Positions 1 through 7,608 of a DNA stretch of 64,000 nt are shown here, in pieces; position 1 is the first letter of the stretch, and each line of letters begins with the position of its first letter. The stretch spans positions 1-64,000 of the forward strand of contig CAZXRL010000001.1 in assembly GCA_964643275.1 (NCBI GenBank), given 5' to 3'. This stretch comes from Brevifilum sp964643275 (lineage in GTDB: Bacteria > Chloroflexota > Anaerolineae > Anaerolineales > Anaerolineaceae). Position numbers and translations under genes: made by a program. The notes beneath the pieces were generated by a model. That model was not told where the DNA came from. It saw nothing but the letters and a program-made list of their open reading frames with translations, and searched no databases.

Positions 1-308
1 TTATTCGTTTTGTTTATGGAAATGGGCTTACCTTCCCGGAAAGTTGGAATAAGCGATACACAGTGTAACAAAAACATTATTCTCGATCTTGCTCATGTAA
101 AACACGACCCAGCATCATGAATTATGGTGACAATTTTCATGAGCTCCTCAAAACCTCTCAACAGGGCACGCAGCAGATAGTTGTGATTCAACTTGTTTTA
201 CAGTAGTTATCAGAGTTAAGGGAGCATTCCTTACCAGGCCGCCCACTTGTGCCTAACGCAAGCAGGTAAGCCCCCATCAAAAAAATCAGTTTTCAAAGGA
301 CACTCAAT
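1..308. other. Left-edge stretch without a recognisable gene
   Basis: No convincing coding region is visible here on either strand. The only open frames are short or are the antisense of the cupin gene. The sequence just before the cupin start (ttcaaaggacactcaat) carries an AAGGA ribosome-binding site, so the last part is the cupin leader. A gene truncated at the window edge cannot be excluded, but nothing supports one. Confidence 0.5.
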
Positions 309-674
309 ATGACTTACCACCCTATCAATCTCGAAAGTAAGTTCGCCCTTTTTACGGAGTACTGGTCTCCCAGGATTATTGCTCAAATGAACGATTACCA
401 TTTCAAACTCGTGAAATTCCAGGGGGAATTTATTTGGCATAGTCACCCAGACACAGATGAAGTCTTTATCGTTCTTGATGGCGACATCGATATTCACTTT
501 AGAGATGGCAAAGTAACCCTCTCGTCCGGAGAAATGTTTGTTGTCCCCAAAGGAGTTGAGCATAAGCCTCAGTCAGTAAGTGAATGTAAACTCATGCTGG
601 TTGAACCATCTGGAACAATTAATACCGGCAATGCTGGAGGCAAGCTCACGGCTGAAGATGGTGTTTGGATATAG
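309..674 (+). CDS. Single-domain cupin protein
   Basis: A 121-residue cupin_2-type beta-barrel protein. The first cupin motif is visible as HSHPDTDEVFIVLDG at about residues 44-58 and the second as GEMFVVPKGVEHKP at about 77-90. Together they supply the two His of HxH, a Glu and a late His that bind a metal in this family. Such small cupins act as isomerases, dioxygenases or sensors, and the substrate cannot be told from sequence. The length is normal for one barrel. An AAGGA ribosome-binding site precedes the ATG. The gene stands alone: a pseudogene lies convergently downstream, so no pathway can be inferred. Confidence 0.85.
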   Translation: MTYHPINLESKFALFTEYWSPRIIAQMNDYHFKLVKFQGEFIWHSHPDTDEVFIVLDGDIDIHFRDGKVTLSSGEMFVVPKGVEHKPQSVSECKLMLVEPSGTINTGNAGGKLTAEDGVWI

Positions 675-710
675 CGGTGATCTTTTTCTTGGGAGGTGAA
701 GTGATATTAT

Positions 711-1301
711 CTATTTGGTTATTTCTTGTGATAGAAAGGTTTGAGTAATCAAACATGTGCGTCCTAACACCTGCTCCTCCGGACAGCAGCCATGCCACAC
801 GGAAACAACATCGGTCTGCCAGAAATGACACATAAGTGAAATAGAGTCTCGCCGGCTCTGCCGCCGCTGCTGAGCCGAGGCCTTGCGAACATTAATATGT
901 AAAAGCACATAGTATCACTGCACCGGTTTGATTGACCCCGCCATTGAAATCACCGCTGGAAATAGAATAGACAAGTCTGGGGATACATCAACCCTTATAA
1001 TTTTGTCTTTATGATTGACATGAATTCCTGGGCCAAATGCACGAACATCTCAATCGGATAAACCGGTCACATTCACAGTTACATGAAACTGTGCATTTTC
1101 GAGGATGTGGCCAGATTCAAGGTATTGAGCCATAATTAATAAAACGGTTCCACTCTTTCAGGGCGCTTCATATACCCCATTAGTCAACATAAAGTCAATC
1201 TACGCAACTCTCCAGACTCCTCCAAAAAGAGTCCCGCAGCAATCACCGCCTATTTCCAAACCTGAGATTAACGGCCTGTCATTTTTATTTTCGAAAGTCA
1301 T
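711..1301 (-). pseudogene. Nonsense-riddled remnant of an unknown protein (about 197 codons)
   Basis: Reading the minus strand from an ATG at 1301, preceded by a good AAGAGGA ribosome-binding site, one single frame runs about 197 codons to a stop at 711 and is broken only by one TAG and three TGA codons. The text between stops looks like real protein, for example HILENAQFHVTVNVTGLSD and DVRAFGPGIHVNHKDKIIRV. No frameshift is needed. I do not recognise the family. The last segment (911-711) looks less protein-like and may be out of the original gene. It is most simply a recently dead gene. Readthrough or recoding is possible but not supported by context. Confidence 0.55.
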
Positions 1302-1412
1302 AAAAATACATTCCTCTTAATTTCGCTTTTTATTATACAATTCAAATGTTCATTTACTACATCTATCAATAAAACTGGATAATCTTTCCTCTCATATAGA
1401 AAAAGGACAGCC

Positions 1413-3368
1413 ATGCGAACACGATCTCTTCACCCTCATTTTCTCCTTTTTGTATTAATTTTGGTACTCACAAGCTGCAGCCCCCAACCCACTCAGGAGG
1501 TTCAGGTCACTGCACCACCCAGAACTGCCACTGAAGAAATTGTGCAAGCCACAGCTTTGCCAACGCCAACAGCTACGGAAATTCCACCTCTCCCTTGTAC
1601 GATTGCCTTCCAGTCTGACAGGGATGGCAACTGGGAAATCTATCGGATGGAACCGGATGGCAGCAACCCCGTCAACCTCTCAAATGACCCCGAGGAAGAT
1701 ATCGAGCCGGCTTTTTCACCCGATGGCAGCCGGATTGCCTTTGTCTCCAACCGGGTTGTCGATGATGAAGGCGGCCAATACATTTATGTAATGAATGCAG
1801 ATGGCACGGATATCCGCAAACTCCCAACCGAAGATGGCAGCCGCCACCCCGCCTGGTCGCCAACAGGAGAATACATTGCCTATGATAATGACAATGATAT
1901 CTTTATCATCAAATCAGATGGAAGCGAACCATCCATTCAACTGACTGACTCACCTGAAAAGGACATCATGCCGGATTTTTCACCCCAGGATGATTTTATT
2001 GCCTGGTTAACTGGTGAAGAAAATGATTTCTGGGACATTCTTTTGATGGATCTCCAATCCAATGAAATTCAAAAGATCACCCAGGACGGTGGCGTCTCTG
2101 ATTTCCAGTGGACAATTGATGCGGAAATATTTTTCCATGGAAATGGTGACCTGTTCGGCTGCTTCAATTGCGTCATGAGCGCTGATGGTTCAAACATCAG
2201 GGATGCCGGCGGGAAAGGCAGCATCCAGGAATTTCTGCCTTTCTGGACCCTCGGTGGAGACCGGGTGGAATGCGTCCATGCCGATTTCAACGAGGAAGCA
2301 AATGAAATCTATCTCGTCAGTGATATATACCCGGATGTTTTCTTCAACCTGACAAACAACCCCGCCAATGACATGAATCCCTCCTGGCCGGATAATTGTG
2401 GGCCTTTACCAGATCACATGGACGATAATTTCTCTTCTTCTTCAGATGCCACTGAGTTCGTTATCGGTTATGAAGATGCTGATTTTGTGATGACAAACAC
2501 TCAAAGAGCAGACCTGGAACAGGCTTGTAATGAATTGCCCGTCACGTGTGTTATGGATGATTTTGACGCGTTGATCGAACAAAATGTCGATGCCATCATG
2601 TCCTTTTCAAGCAGATGGCATGTCCTGGGCTCAGCGCCACAGATTTCTTCTGCCGTCGAAAAAGGGATACCTGTTGTTGTTCTTAATGCTGAGTCTGATA
2701 AGGAAGGCGCATATAACCTTTCCAATGATTCCGAATCTATCCGGTTAAGCCTGAAATGGATGTTCAATGAAATGAGCGGGACCGGCGAATTCGTCTACTT
2801 CGTTTTCGGCCAAAATGCTGTTCACCAGAGCATTATTGATCAGATTCTAAAGGATTATCCCGAAATCACCGCAACTTCAATGCCCGCCGAATATGGTGAC
2901 GACTCGGTGACTTGGGAGAATATCGCCGAGTTAATCAGATCTACCCCTAACCTTGGAGCAATCTGGTCTGACGAAAATTTACCTCAGCTCCTGATTGCAG
3001 CCAATGGCGTTGAGCAAGGCCAACCGCCCTATATCGTGTGTGATCCAAGGGACGATTGGCTGGAAATGTGGCAGGTAACGATCGAGACAAATCCCTTGAT
3101 CAAATGTATTGCAACCATTAATCCGGGCGGTACGGCCTACGAGGGAGTCTATGTGGCGTATTACTTGTTATCAGGTTATGAAATTAATCCAGAAGCCTTA
3201 GGCGGCCCTTTTGGGAACACCCTTCTTTATGACTATCCAATAATCACAAATGATAATTTGGATGAATGGTTAGGTAAACTGAATGAATTTCGCAGGGGCG
3301 AGTGGGGCACTTATGAATTAGCTCCCATGACGCCCGAGCAAATCAAAGAAGCCTGGTTCAAAGATTGA
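1413..3368 (+). CDS. Lipoprotein fusing a TolB-like propeller to a periplasmic-binding-protein fold
   Basis: A 651-residue exported lipoprotein. The N-terminus is hydrophobic and ends in the lipobox LTSC with Cys22. Residues about 60-330 hold PD40/TolB-type beta-propeller blades (FQSDRDGNWEIYRMEPDG, AFSPDGSRIAFVSN, PAWSPTGEYIAYD). Residues about 345-620 look like a type-I periplasmic binding protein of the sugar/LacI class (NVDAIMSFSSRW, GIPVVVLNAESD, GAIWSDENLPQLLIAANG, YEGVYVAYYLLSG). I infer a membrane-anchored sensor or capture protein facing outward. No permease or ATPase adjoins it; a LacI-type regulator lies convergently downstream. The ATG at 1413 has an AAAAAGGA ribosome-binding site. 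The two halves are individually common, and the fusion is unusual. Confidence 0.8.
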   Translation: MRTRSLHPHFLLFVLILVLTSCSPQPTQEVQVTAPPRTATEEIVQATALPTPTATEIPPLPCTIAFQSDRDGNWEIYRMEPDGSNPVNLSNDPEEDIEPAFSPDGSRIAFVSNRVVDDEGGQYIYVMNADGTDIRKLPTEDGSRHPAWSPTGEYIAYDNDNDIFIIKSDGSEPSIQLTDSPEKDIMPDFSPQDDFIAWLTGEENDFWDILLMDLQSNEIQKITQDGGVSDFQWTIDAEIFFHGNGDLFGCFNCVMSADGSNIRDAGGKGSIQEFLPFWTLGGDRVECVHADFNEEANEIYLVSDIYPDVFFNLTNNPANDMNPSWPDNCGPLPDHMDDNFSSSSDATEFVIGYEDADFVMTNTQRADLEQACNELPVTCVMDDFDALIEQNVDAIMSFSSRWHVLGSAPQISSAVEKGIPVVVLNAESDKEGAYNLSNDSESIRLSLKWMFNEMSGTGEFVYFVFGQNAVHQSIIDQILKDYPEITATSMPAEYGDDSVTWENIAELIRSTPNLGAIWSDENLPQLLIAANGVEQGQPPYIVCDPRDDWLEMWQVTIETNPLIKCIATINPGGTAYEGVYVAYYLLSGYEINPEALGGPFGNTLLYDYPIITNDNLDEWLGKLNEFRRGEWGTYELAPMTPEQIKEAWFKD

Positions 3369-3404
3369 CATTCCATCTCAGGTTTTAAACTTCATAAAAT
3401 GCAA

Positions 3405-3452
3405 TGTCATCCGAAACCAAAGCTACTGAGTACATAATGGTTTCGGATGACA
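3405..3452. terminator. Long perfect hairpin between convergent genes
   Basis: TGTCATCCGAAACCA (3405-3419) pairs perfectly with TGGTTTCGGATGACA (3438-3452), giving a 15-bp stem with an 18-base loop. It sits 37 bases after the stop of the lipoprotein gene. There is no clean T-run, so it is either a weak terminator for both strands or an mRNA 3'-end stabiliser. Confidence 0.6.
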
Positions 3453-3477
3453 AAGATTTTACATCTTATATCACACC

Positions 3478-3714
3478 TCAGCACGGCTTTTCCTGATACC
3501 ATTCAGAAGCATAGCAACAACAAGGTATCTGCGGCTTCTTTTTAGCCTTAAATATCCTGGAAAAAAAAGGCTTATGGTTTCTGGAGAAGGATCGAAGAGA
3601 AAGGCTCAATCGCCCATGGGTTTTTTTCGCCCACACCTTACCCATTCTCTTCAACTCCATTTCCATCCGCTTTTCGCAAAGCAAAGCATAATTTATCAAA
3701 GGAACTTCATACAT
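3478..3714 (-). CDS. Possible truncated gene under the LacI-type operator
   Basis: A 78-residue minus-strand frame beginning MYEVPLINYALLCEKR. Its ATG at 3714 has a good ribosome-binding site (GAGGTG, 4 bases upstream) and lies 14 bases after the 16-bp operator palindrome. That is just where a LacI-regulated gene should begin. The rest is very basic and resembles no family I know, and it overlaps nothing else. It may be the surviving 5' end of a deleted target gene, or chance. Confidence is low that a functional protein is made. Confidence 0.25.
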   Translation of the reverse strand: MYEVPLINYALLCEKRMEMELKRMGKVWAKKTHGRLSLSLRSFSRNHKPFFSRIFKAKKKPQIPCCCYASEWYQEKPC

Positions 3715-3728
3715 TTTTCACCTCATTT

Positions 3729-3744
3729 CTGCAACCGGTTGCAG
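3729..3744. promoter_or_regulatory. LacI-family operator (downstream copy)
   Basis: A perfect 16-bp palindrome, ctgcaaccggttgcag, with the central CCGG typical of LacI/GalR operators. Its core TGCAACCGGTTGCA is identical to that at 4803-4816 in front of the LacI gene. It lies between the end of the LacI gene and the minus-strand frame starting at 3714. Confidence 0.8.
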
Positions 3745-3771
3745 TACGTTCCAAAAAAATATTAAGGGTGT

Positions 3772-4785
3772 TCATGCTGACTGTCTGACAACCAGCTCGA
3801 CGGGCATGGTGACATTGGTCACTGCGCCGGATTTTATAAATTGGATCAAATTTTCAGCCAATAGCTGACCGGCAAGTGGAATGTTTTGCCGGATTGTCGT
3901 CAATGGAAGGACATTATAGTGTGCAATAGATAAATCGTCATAACCGACCACAGCTATATCATCCGGCACACGCTTTCCAAGGCTTTGAATATAACTGATT
4001 GCGCCAACAGCCATCAAATCACTGTTAGCAAAGACGGCATCCAGATCTGGTGCCCGGTCCAGCAATTGCTCCATAACTCTGATTCCTGATTCGTGAGAGT
4101 AATCACCGTAGGCAATCAAAGAGGGATCCACCATTTTATCGGCTGCAAGCAACGCAGTTTCATACCCTGCAAACCTGTCTTCGACTTCCTGTTCCTGTTC
4201 AGCACCACCTAAAAATGCGATCCGCTGTCTTCCAGTCCTGATGAGATGTTCAGTTGCTAGTTTTCCTCCGGTGACGTTATCTCCCGTCACAGAGCAATAC
4301 CGCAATTTATTTGAAGCTGGCCCCCAAACAATGAACGGTGCATTCATATCAACGAGTGTTTGGATATGATACTGTTTTCTGCTGGAAACCATCAAAATGA
4401 ACCCGTCCACCCGGCCACTGTCAAGGTATTGGTGTGCCCAGCTCGAATCCCGCGGGTCGACATGTACCAGCAGCAGTTCATAACCCAAAGGGTGCAGCCC
4501 GCCCGTAATCCCGCCCATTATTTCCAGGGTGAACAGGTCCTCCACTGAGAATGCCGATTTATGGTAGGCGTGGGTGACAAACGCAATGGTATGACTCTGG
4601 CGCAAACTAAGGTTCCGGGCAGGAGCATTGATTCGGAAATTATGCTGTTGAGCGATTGCCTGAATGCGCTTCTTTGTTTCCTCTGCAACAAGCGGACTGT
4701 CATTTAATGACCGCGACACAGTAGATTTGGAAACTTTCGCCAATCTGGCTATATCTTCAATCGTTTGAACTTCTTTGTTCTTCAA
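3772..4785 (-). CDS. LacI-family transcriptional repressor (TTG start)
   Basis: A 337-residue LacI/GalR repressor. The N-terminal helix-turn-helix reads TIEDIARLAKVSKSTVSRSL and the hinge region has APARNLSLRQS. The effector domain follows with IAFVTHAY, GFILMVSSRK, GRQRIAFLGGAEQE, DAVFANSDLMAVGAI and IAVVGYDDLSIAHYN, as in sugar-sensing members. The longest frame starts at 4854, but a consensus promoter and a palindromic operator lie inside that extension. I therefore place the start at TTG 4785, which has AAGGA seven bases upstream and puts the HTH at residue 8 as in the family. It probably represses itself and a gene beyond 3729. The inducer is unknown. Confidence 0.88.
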   Translation of the reverse strand: MKNKEVQTIEDIARLAKVSKSTVSRSLNDSPLVAEETKKRIQAIAQQHNFRINAPARNLSLRQSHTIAFVTHAYHKSAFSVEDLFTLEIMGGITGGLHPLGYELLLVHVDPRDSSWAHQYLDSGRVDGFILMVSSRKQYHIQTLVDMNAPFIVWGPASNKLRYCSVTGDNVTGGKLATEHLIRTGRQRIAFLGGAEQEQEVEDRFAGYETALLAADKMVDPSLIAYGDYSHESGIRVMEQLLDRAPDLDAVFANSDLMAVGAISYIQSLGKRVPDDIAVVGYDDLSIAHYNVLPLTTIRQNIPLAGQLLAENLIQFIKSGAVTNVTMPVELVVRQSA

Positions 4786-4802
4786 AATATTGTCCTTATT
4801 AC

Positions 4803-4844
4803 TGCAACCGGTTGCATTATACAGTGTTTCGGCAATGGTGTCAA
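4803..4844 (-). promoter_or_regulatory. Consensus promoter and operator of the LacI gene
   Basis: On the minus strand, TTGACA (4844-4839) and TATAAT (4821-4816) are separated by exactly 17 bases, a perfect sigma-70 promoter. The palindrome TGCAACCGGTTGCA (4816-4803) begins at the last base of the -10 box, so a bound repressor would block initiation. The TTG start codon at 4785 follows. This is clear autorepression architecture. Confidence 0.85.
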
Positions 4845-4866
4845 GCACATTCATCTGAATATGTCA

Positions 4867-5883
4867 CTAATTAGTTATACTAAATTGGCGGAAATCCCGG
4901 AAGAATTTTACATCCCCCTTATTCGTCTGTTTGACGCAATACAAGGCCAGATCAGCTTTTTCAATAAGCTCCTCCGAATTTTGAGCATCATCAGGAAAAA
5001 TGCTGATCCCGATACTGAAACCAATATTCAGCTTCTTGAATCGCTCTTCCAGTGAGTCTTCATAATTCTTTTGTAGTTTCTCACAGAACTTTTTAGCATC
5101 ATCAATGTGTAAAATATTATCCAGAATGATCACAAATTCATCCCCTCCAACCCGGGCGACAATATCATTCCCTCGCGCAGTTGATTTCAAGAGCCACGCC
5201 AGCCACTTGAGATACTCGTCACCCGCTTTATGAAAATATTGATCATTGACAATCTTAAAATTGTCAACATCCAAAAACAAAACTGCCAGCTTGGCCCCTG
5301 AAGGCTGAATCATCTCGTGCAATCTTTCAAACAACCCATACCTGTTATACACATTGGTTAATTGATCATGCGAGGCCAATCTCCGCAGTTTCGTTTCAGT
5401 CGATTTCAAACGATTGATATTCCGGGTGAAGCCAATCAGACCGATGATCTTCCCTTCCCGATCCCTGAGCGGTATTTTTGTGGTGTAAGTCCAATAATTG
5501 CTGTCAGGTTTGTCATGGCGTACTTCGACCAGGTCTTTAAGCGGCTCACCTGATTCATAAACCGACTGCTCTTCCTTCTGAGTACGCAAGCCGAATTCTT
5601 CCCCAAATAATTCAATATCTGTTTTGCCAATTATTTCCTCTTCATCATTTGCGTTAAGCTCAACAACAACACACTGATTAATGAGATTAAGGCGTCCTGT
5701 GGGATCTTTAATGTAGATACTGTCAGCCTCTGTAGACATCAGGGCTTTGAACACAAATTCGTAGATTTCTTCAGGGCTGTAGATATCCTGAATCAAGGGC
5801 GGTCGCTCACCCTCATATCCATCATCTTGGTGTGGGGTCATGCTGGCTAATCCTTGGTCTTGGTGAGATCTGTGATTGTCCAT
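4867..5883 (-). CDS. PAS-GGDEF diguanylate cyclase
   Basis: A 338-residue cytosolic protein that should make cyclic di-GMP from two GTP. Residues about 25-150 form a PAS domain (SIYIKDPTGRLNLINQ, then YWTYTTKIPLRDREGKIIGL). Residues about 170-330 are a GGDEF domain with DQLTNVYNR, FLDVDNFKIVNDQ and the intact signature RVGGDEFVIIL. The inhibitory I-site RGND lies five residues before GGDEF, so product inhibition is expected. There is no membrane segment, so the signal is probably intracellular or carried by a PAS ligand. It ends 82 bases before the LacI start, on the same strand, but the LacI promoter separates them. The start at 5883 has AGGAA about ten bases upstream. Confidence 0.92.
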   Translation of the reverse strand: MDNHRSHQDQGLASMTPHQDDGYEGERPPLIQDIYSPEEIYEFVFKALMSTEADSIYIKDPTGRLNLINQCVVVELNANDEEEIIGKTDIELFGEEFGLRTQKEEQSVYESGEPLKDLVEVRHDKPDSNYWTYTTKIPLRDREGKIIGLIGFTRNINRLKSTETKLRRLASHDQLTNVYNRYGLFERLHEMIQPSGAKLAVLFLDVDNFKIVNDQYFHKAGDEYLKWLAWLLKSTARGNDIVARVGGDEFVIILDNILHIDDAKKFCEKLQKNYEDSLEERFKKLNIGFSIGISIFPDDAQNSEELIEKADLALYCVKQTNKGDVKFFRDFRQFSITN

Positions 5884-6311
5884 TTCCCCGATATTCCTGT
5901 ATCGAAGGAGACGATCAGAAAAATTATAACAGAAGGTTGTTTATATAAGGTTTAAGTTTTTACATTATAGTCGTCCCGTTTCTTCGTTTGTAACCTTTAA
6001 AGAAGTCTTGATGATAACCCAGATTGCACTGATGGACACTGGCTGCAAATGACTTGTGTTCTTCTTGAACAACTCACAGGGGGATTTCAGTCTTGTCGTA
6101 AGTTGCCTATATTAATTTAAAGTTTTTACTTTCTCGCGATGGTATAATTTAGATATCTTTCATTCAGTCGGTTTTTCAGTGAAGCCATGAATGTTATCTC
6201 TCGTCAACCATTGTCTTTTCAAAAAAAAGAAATGGAGGTGGTTATCAGACAGAATAAAAATATTGATTTTCTGAAGCTTATCAAATCAATCCAGTATTGA
6301 AAGAGATAATA
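5884..6311. other. Divergent intergenic region upstream of the first nucleoside-transport operon
   Basis: No gene is visible in these 428 bases. A TATAAT hexamer lies at 6143-6148 with a poor -35 region, leaving a leader of about 160 bases before the binding-protein gene. I looked for a purine riboswitch core and saw none. GGAGGTGG at 6234-6241 resembles a ribosome-binding site but is followed only by a very short frame. Confidence 0.45.
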
Positions 6312-7526
6312 ATGAAAAAGAAATATGGTTTTATGGTTTTTGTAATTGTGATGGTCAGTGCGCTGATTCTGACAGCCTGTCAGCCTGCCCAAGAACCCGA
6401 GTCACAGATTGAAGAACCGGAAGAATTTGTTTTCGGCATGCTGCTGGTTGGACCCTATAATGATCGCGGTTGGAGCCAGGCACATTATGAGGCTGGTGAA
6501 TATGTGATGGAGAATCTGCCTGGCAGCAGGATGATCTATTTGGATGGTGTCAACACTGCTGACCGCCCCGGAACGACTGCAGCTCAATTGGCAGAGGAGT
6601 TGGTTTCACAGGGTGCCAAATTGATCATCTTCAACTCAGATGATATGAAAGATGACGCAGTTGAGTTCACCAAGAATAATCCTGATATCTATGTTATTCA
6701 CGCCTCTGGTGACACCGTTTGGGCTAACGGCGAGAACTATCAGCCTTTGGACAATATGGTCAACCTGATGGGCGAGATGGAATATGGCAAGATGATTGCG
6801 GGTTGTGATGCTGCTCTGCACACCCAATCCGGCTCGATTGGTTATCTGGGTCCATTAATCAACGAAGAGACACGCCGATTGGTCGCTGCAGCACAATTAG
6901 GCGCCAAATATTGCTGGGAAAACTACCTGGGCAATAACCTGGATGATCTGTCCTTCCGTGTGACCTGGATTGGGTTCTGGTTCAATATTCCTGGTTTTAC
7001 TGAGGATCCCACGCAGGTGGCGAATGAATTCATCAACACCGGTGCGGATGTGATCATCTCAGGCATTGATACGACCGAAGCCCTGGTGGAAGCACGCAAG
7101 GCGACTAGCGAAGGTAACCCTGTTTATGCCATCCCATATGACTACGTCGGTGCTTGTGATGAAGCTCCCGAGGTATGTCTCGGTGTGCCGTGGTTCAATT
7201 GGGGTCCTTCGTACTTACGCTACATCACCGCAGCGAAACAGGGCACCTGGGCATCAGCCTTCGAGTGGATGTCCCCTGATTGGAATGATATCAACAATCT
7301 TGACACCACCGCCGTTGGTTACATCAGCGGGCCAGGCATGTCACCCGATGCAGAGGCATGGCTGCAACAGTTCATCAATGAGCTGGCTGGCGGCTTGAAC
7401 CTGTGGGTCGGCCCCCTGAATTTCCAAGATGGCACACAGTGGCTGGCTGAAGGCGAAGTAGCAACGGATGTTGAAATCTGGTACCTGCCACAATTGCTGG
7501 AAGGTATTGAAGGACGTTCTGAGTAA
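6312..7526 (+). CDS. BMP-family nucleoside-binding lipoprotein
   Basis: The 404-residue substrate-binding protein of a BMP (basic membrane protein, Med/PnrA-like) ABC transporter, a class that binds purine nucleosides and related compounds. The lipobox is LTAC. Family features include FGMLLVGPYNDRGWSQAHYEAG, GAKLIIFNSDDMKDDAVEFT, NPDIYVIHASGD and GADVIISGIDTTEA. An in-frame TTG at 6297 extends the frame, but ATG 6312 with AAGAG upstream fits the signal peptide better. It heads an operon with one ATPase and two permeases, the standard set. It is longer than the second BMP protein of the window (356 aa) and diverges from it, so it probably has a different ligand. Confidence 0.9.
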   Translation: MKKKYGFMVFVIVMVSALILTACQPAQEPESQIEEPEEFVFGMLLVGPYNDRGWSQAHYEAGEYVMENLPGSRMIYLDGVNTADRPGTTAAQLAEELVSQGAKLIIFNSDDMKDDAVEFTKNNPDIYVIHASGDTVWANGENYQPLDNMVNLMGEMEYGKMIAGCDAALHTQSGSIGYLGPLINEETRRLVAAAQLGAKYCWENYLGNNLDDLSFRVTWIGFWFNIPGFTEDPTQVANEFINTGADVIISGIDTTEALVEARKATSEGNPVYAIPYDYVGACDEAPEVCLGVPWFNWGPSYLRYITAAKQGTWASAFEWMSPDWNDINNLDTTAVGYISGPGMSPDAEAWLQQFINELAGGLNLWVGPLNFQDGTQWLAEGEVATDVEIWYLPQLLEGIEGRSE

Positions 7527-7548
7527 GTCACACCAAAGAAAAATATCT

Positions 7549-7572
7549 GGGGAAGACCTGTGTGTCTTCCCC
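7549..7572 (+). terminator. Intercistronic hairpin after the binding-protein gene
   Basis: GGGGAAGAC (7549-7557) pairs perfectly with GTCTTCCCC (7564-7572), followed by an AT-rich stretch without a full T-run. It sits between the binding-protein gene and the ATPase gene. I infer a partial terminator or RNA stabiliser giving more binding protein than transporter core. Confidence 0.7.
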
Positions 7573-7608
7573 ATTTATTAAAAATTTATTAAACCGTAAA
7601 AGTCATTA

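Larger units (their letters stand above)
3369..3771. other. Intergenic region with a hairpin, a LacI-type operator and a possible gene remnant
   Basis: This 403-base gap lies between convergent genes. It contains a 15-bp perfect inverted repeat (3405-3452), a minus-strand open frame with a ribosome-binding site (3478-3714) and a 16-bp palindrome (3729-3744) that matches the operator upstream of the neighbouring LacI gene. These are listed separately. Confidence 0.6.

Noticed and set aside
711..908. A 65-residue minus-strand frame
   Set aside because: It is the last open segment of the longer frame broken by stops from 1301 to 711 and has no ribosome-binding site of its own.
6120..6300. A purine riboswitch ahead of the first nucleoside-transport operon
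   Set aside because: The context invites one, but the conserved core sequences and paired arms could not be found.
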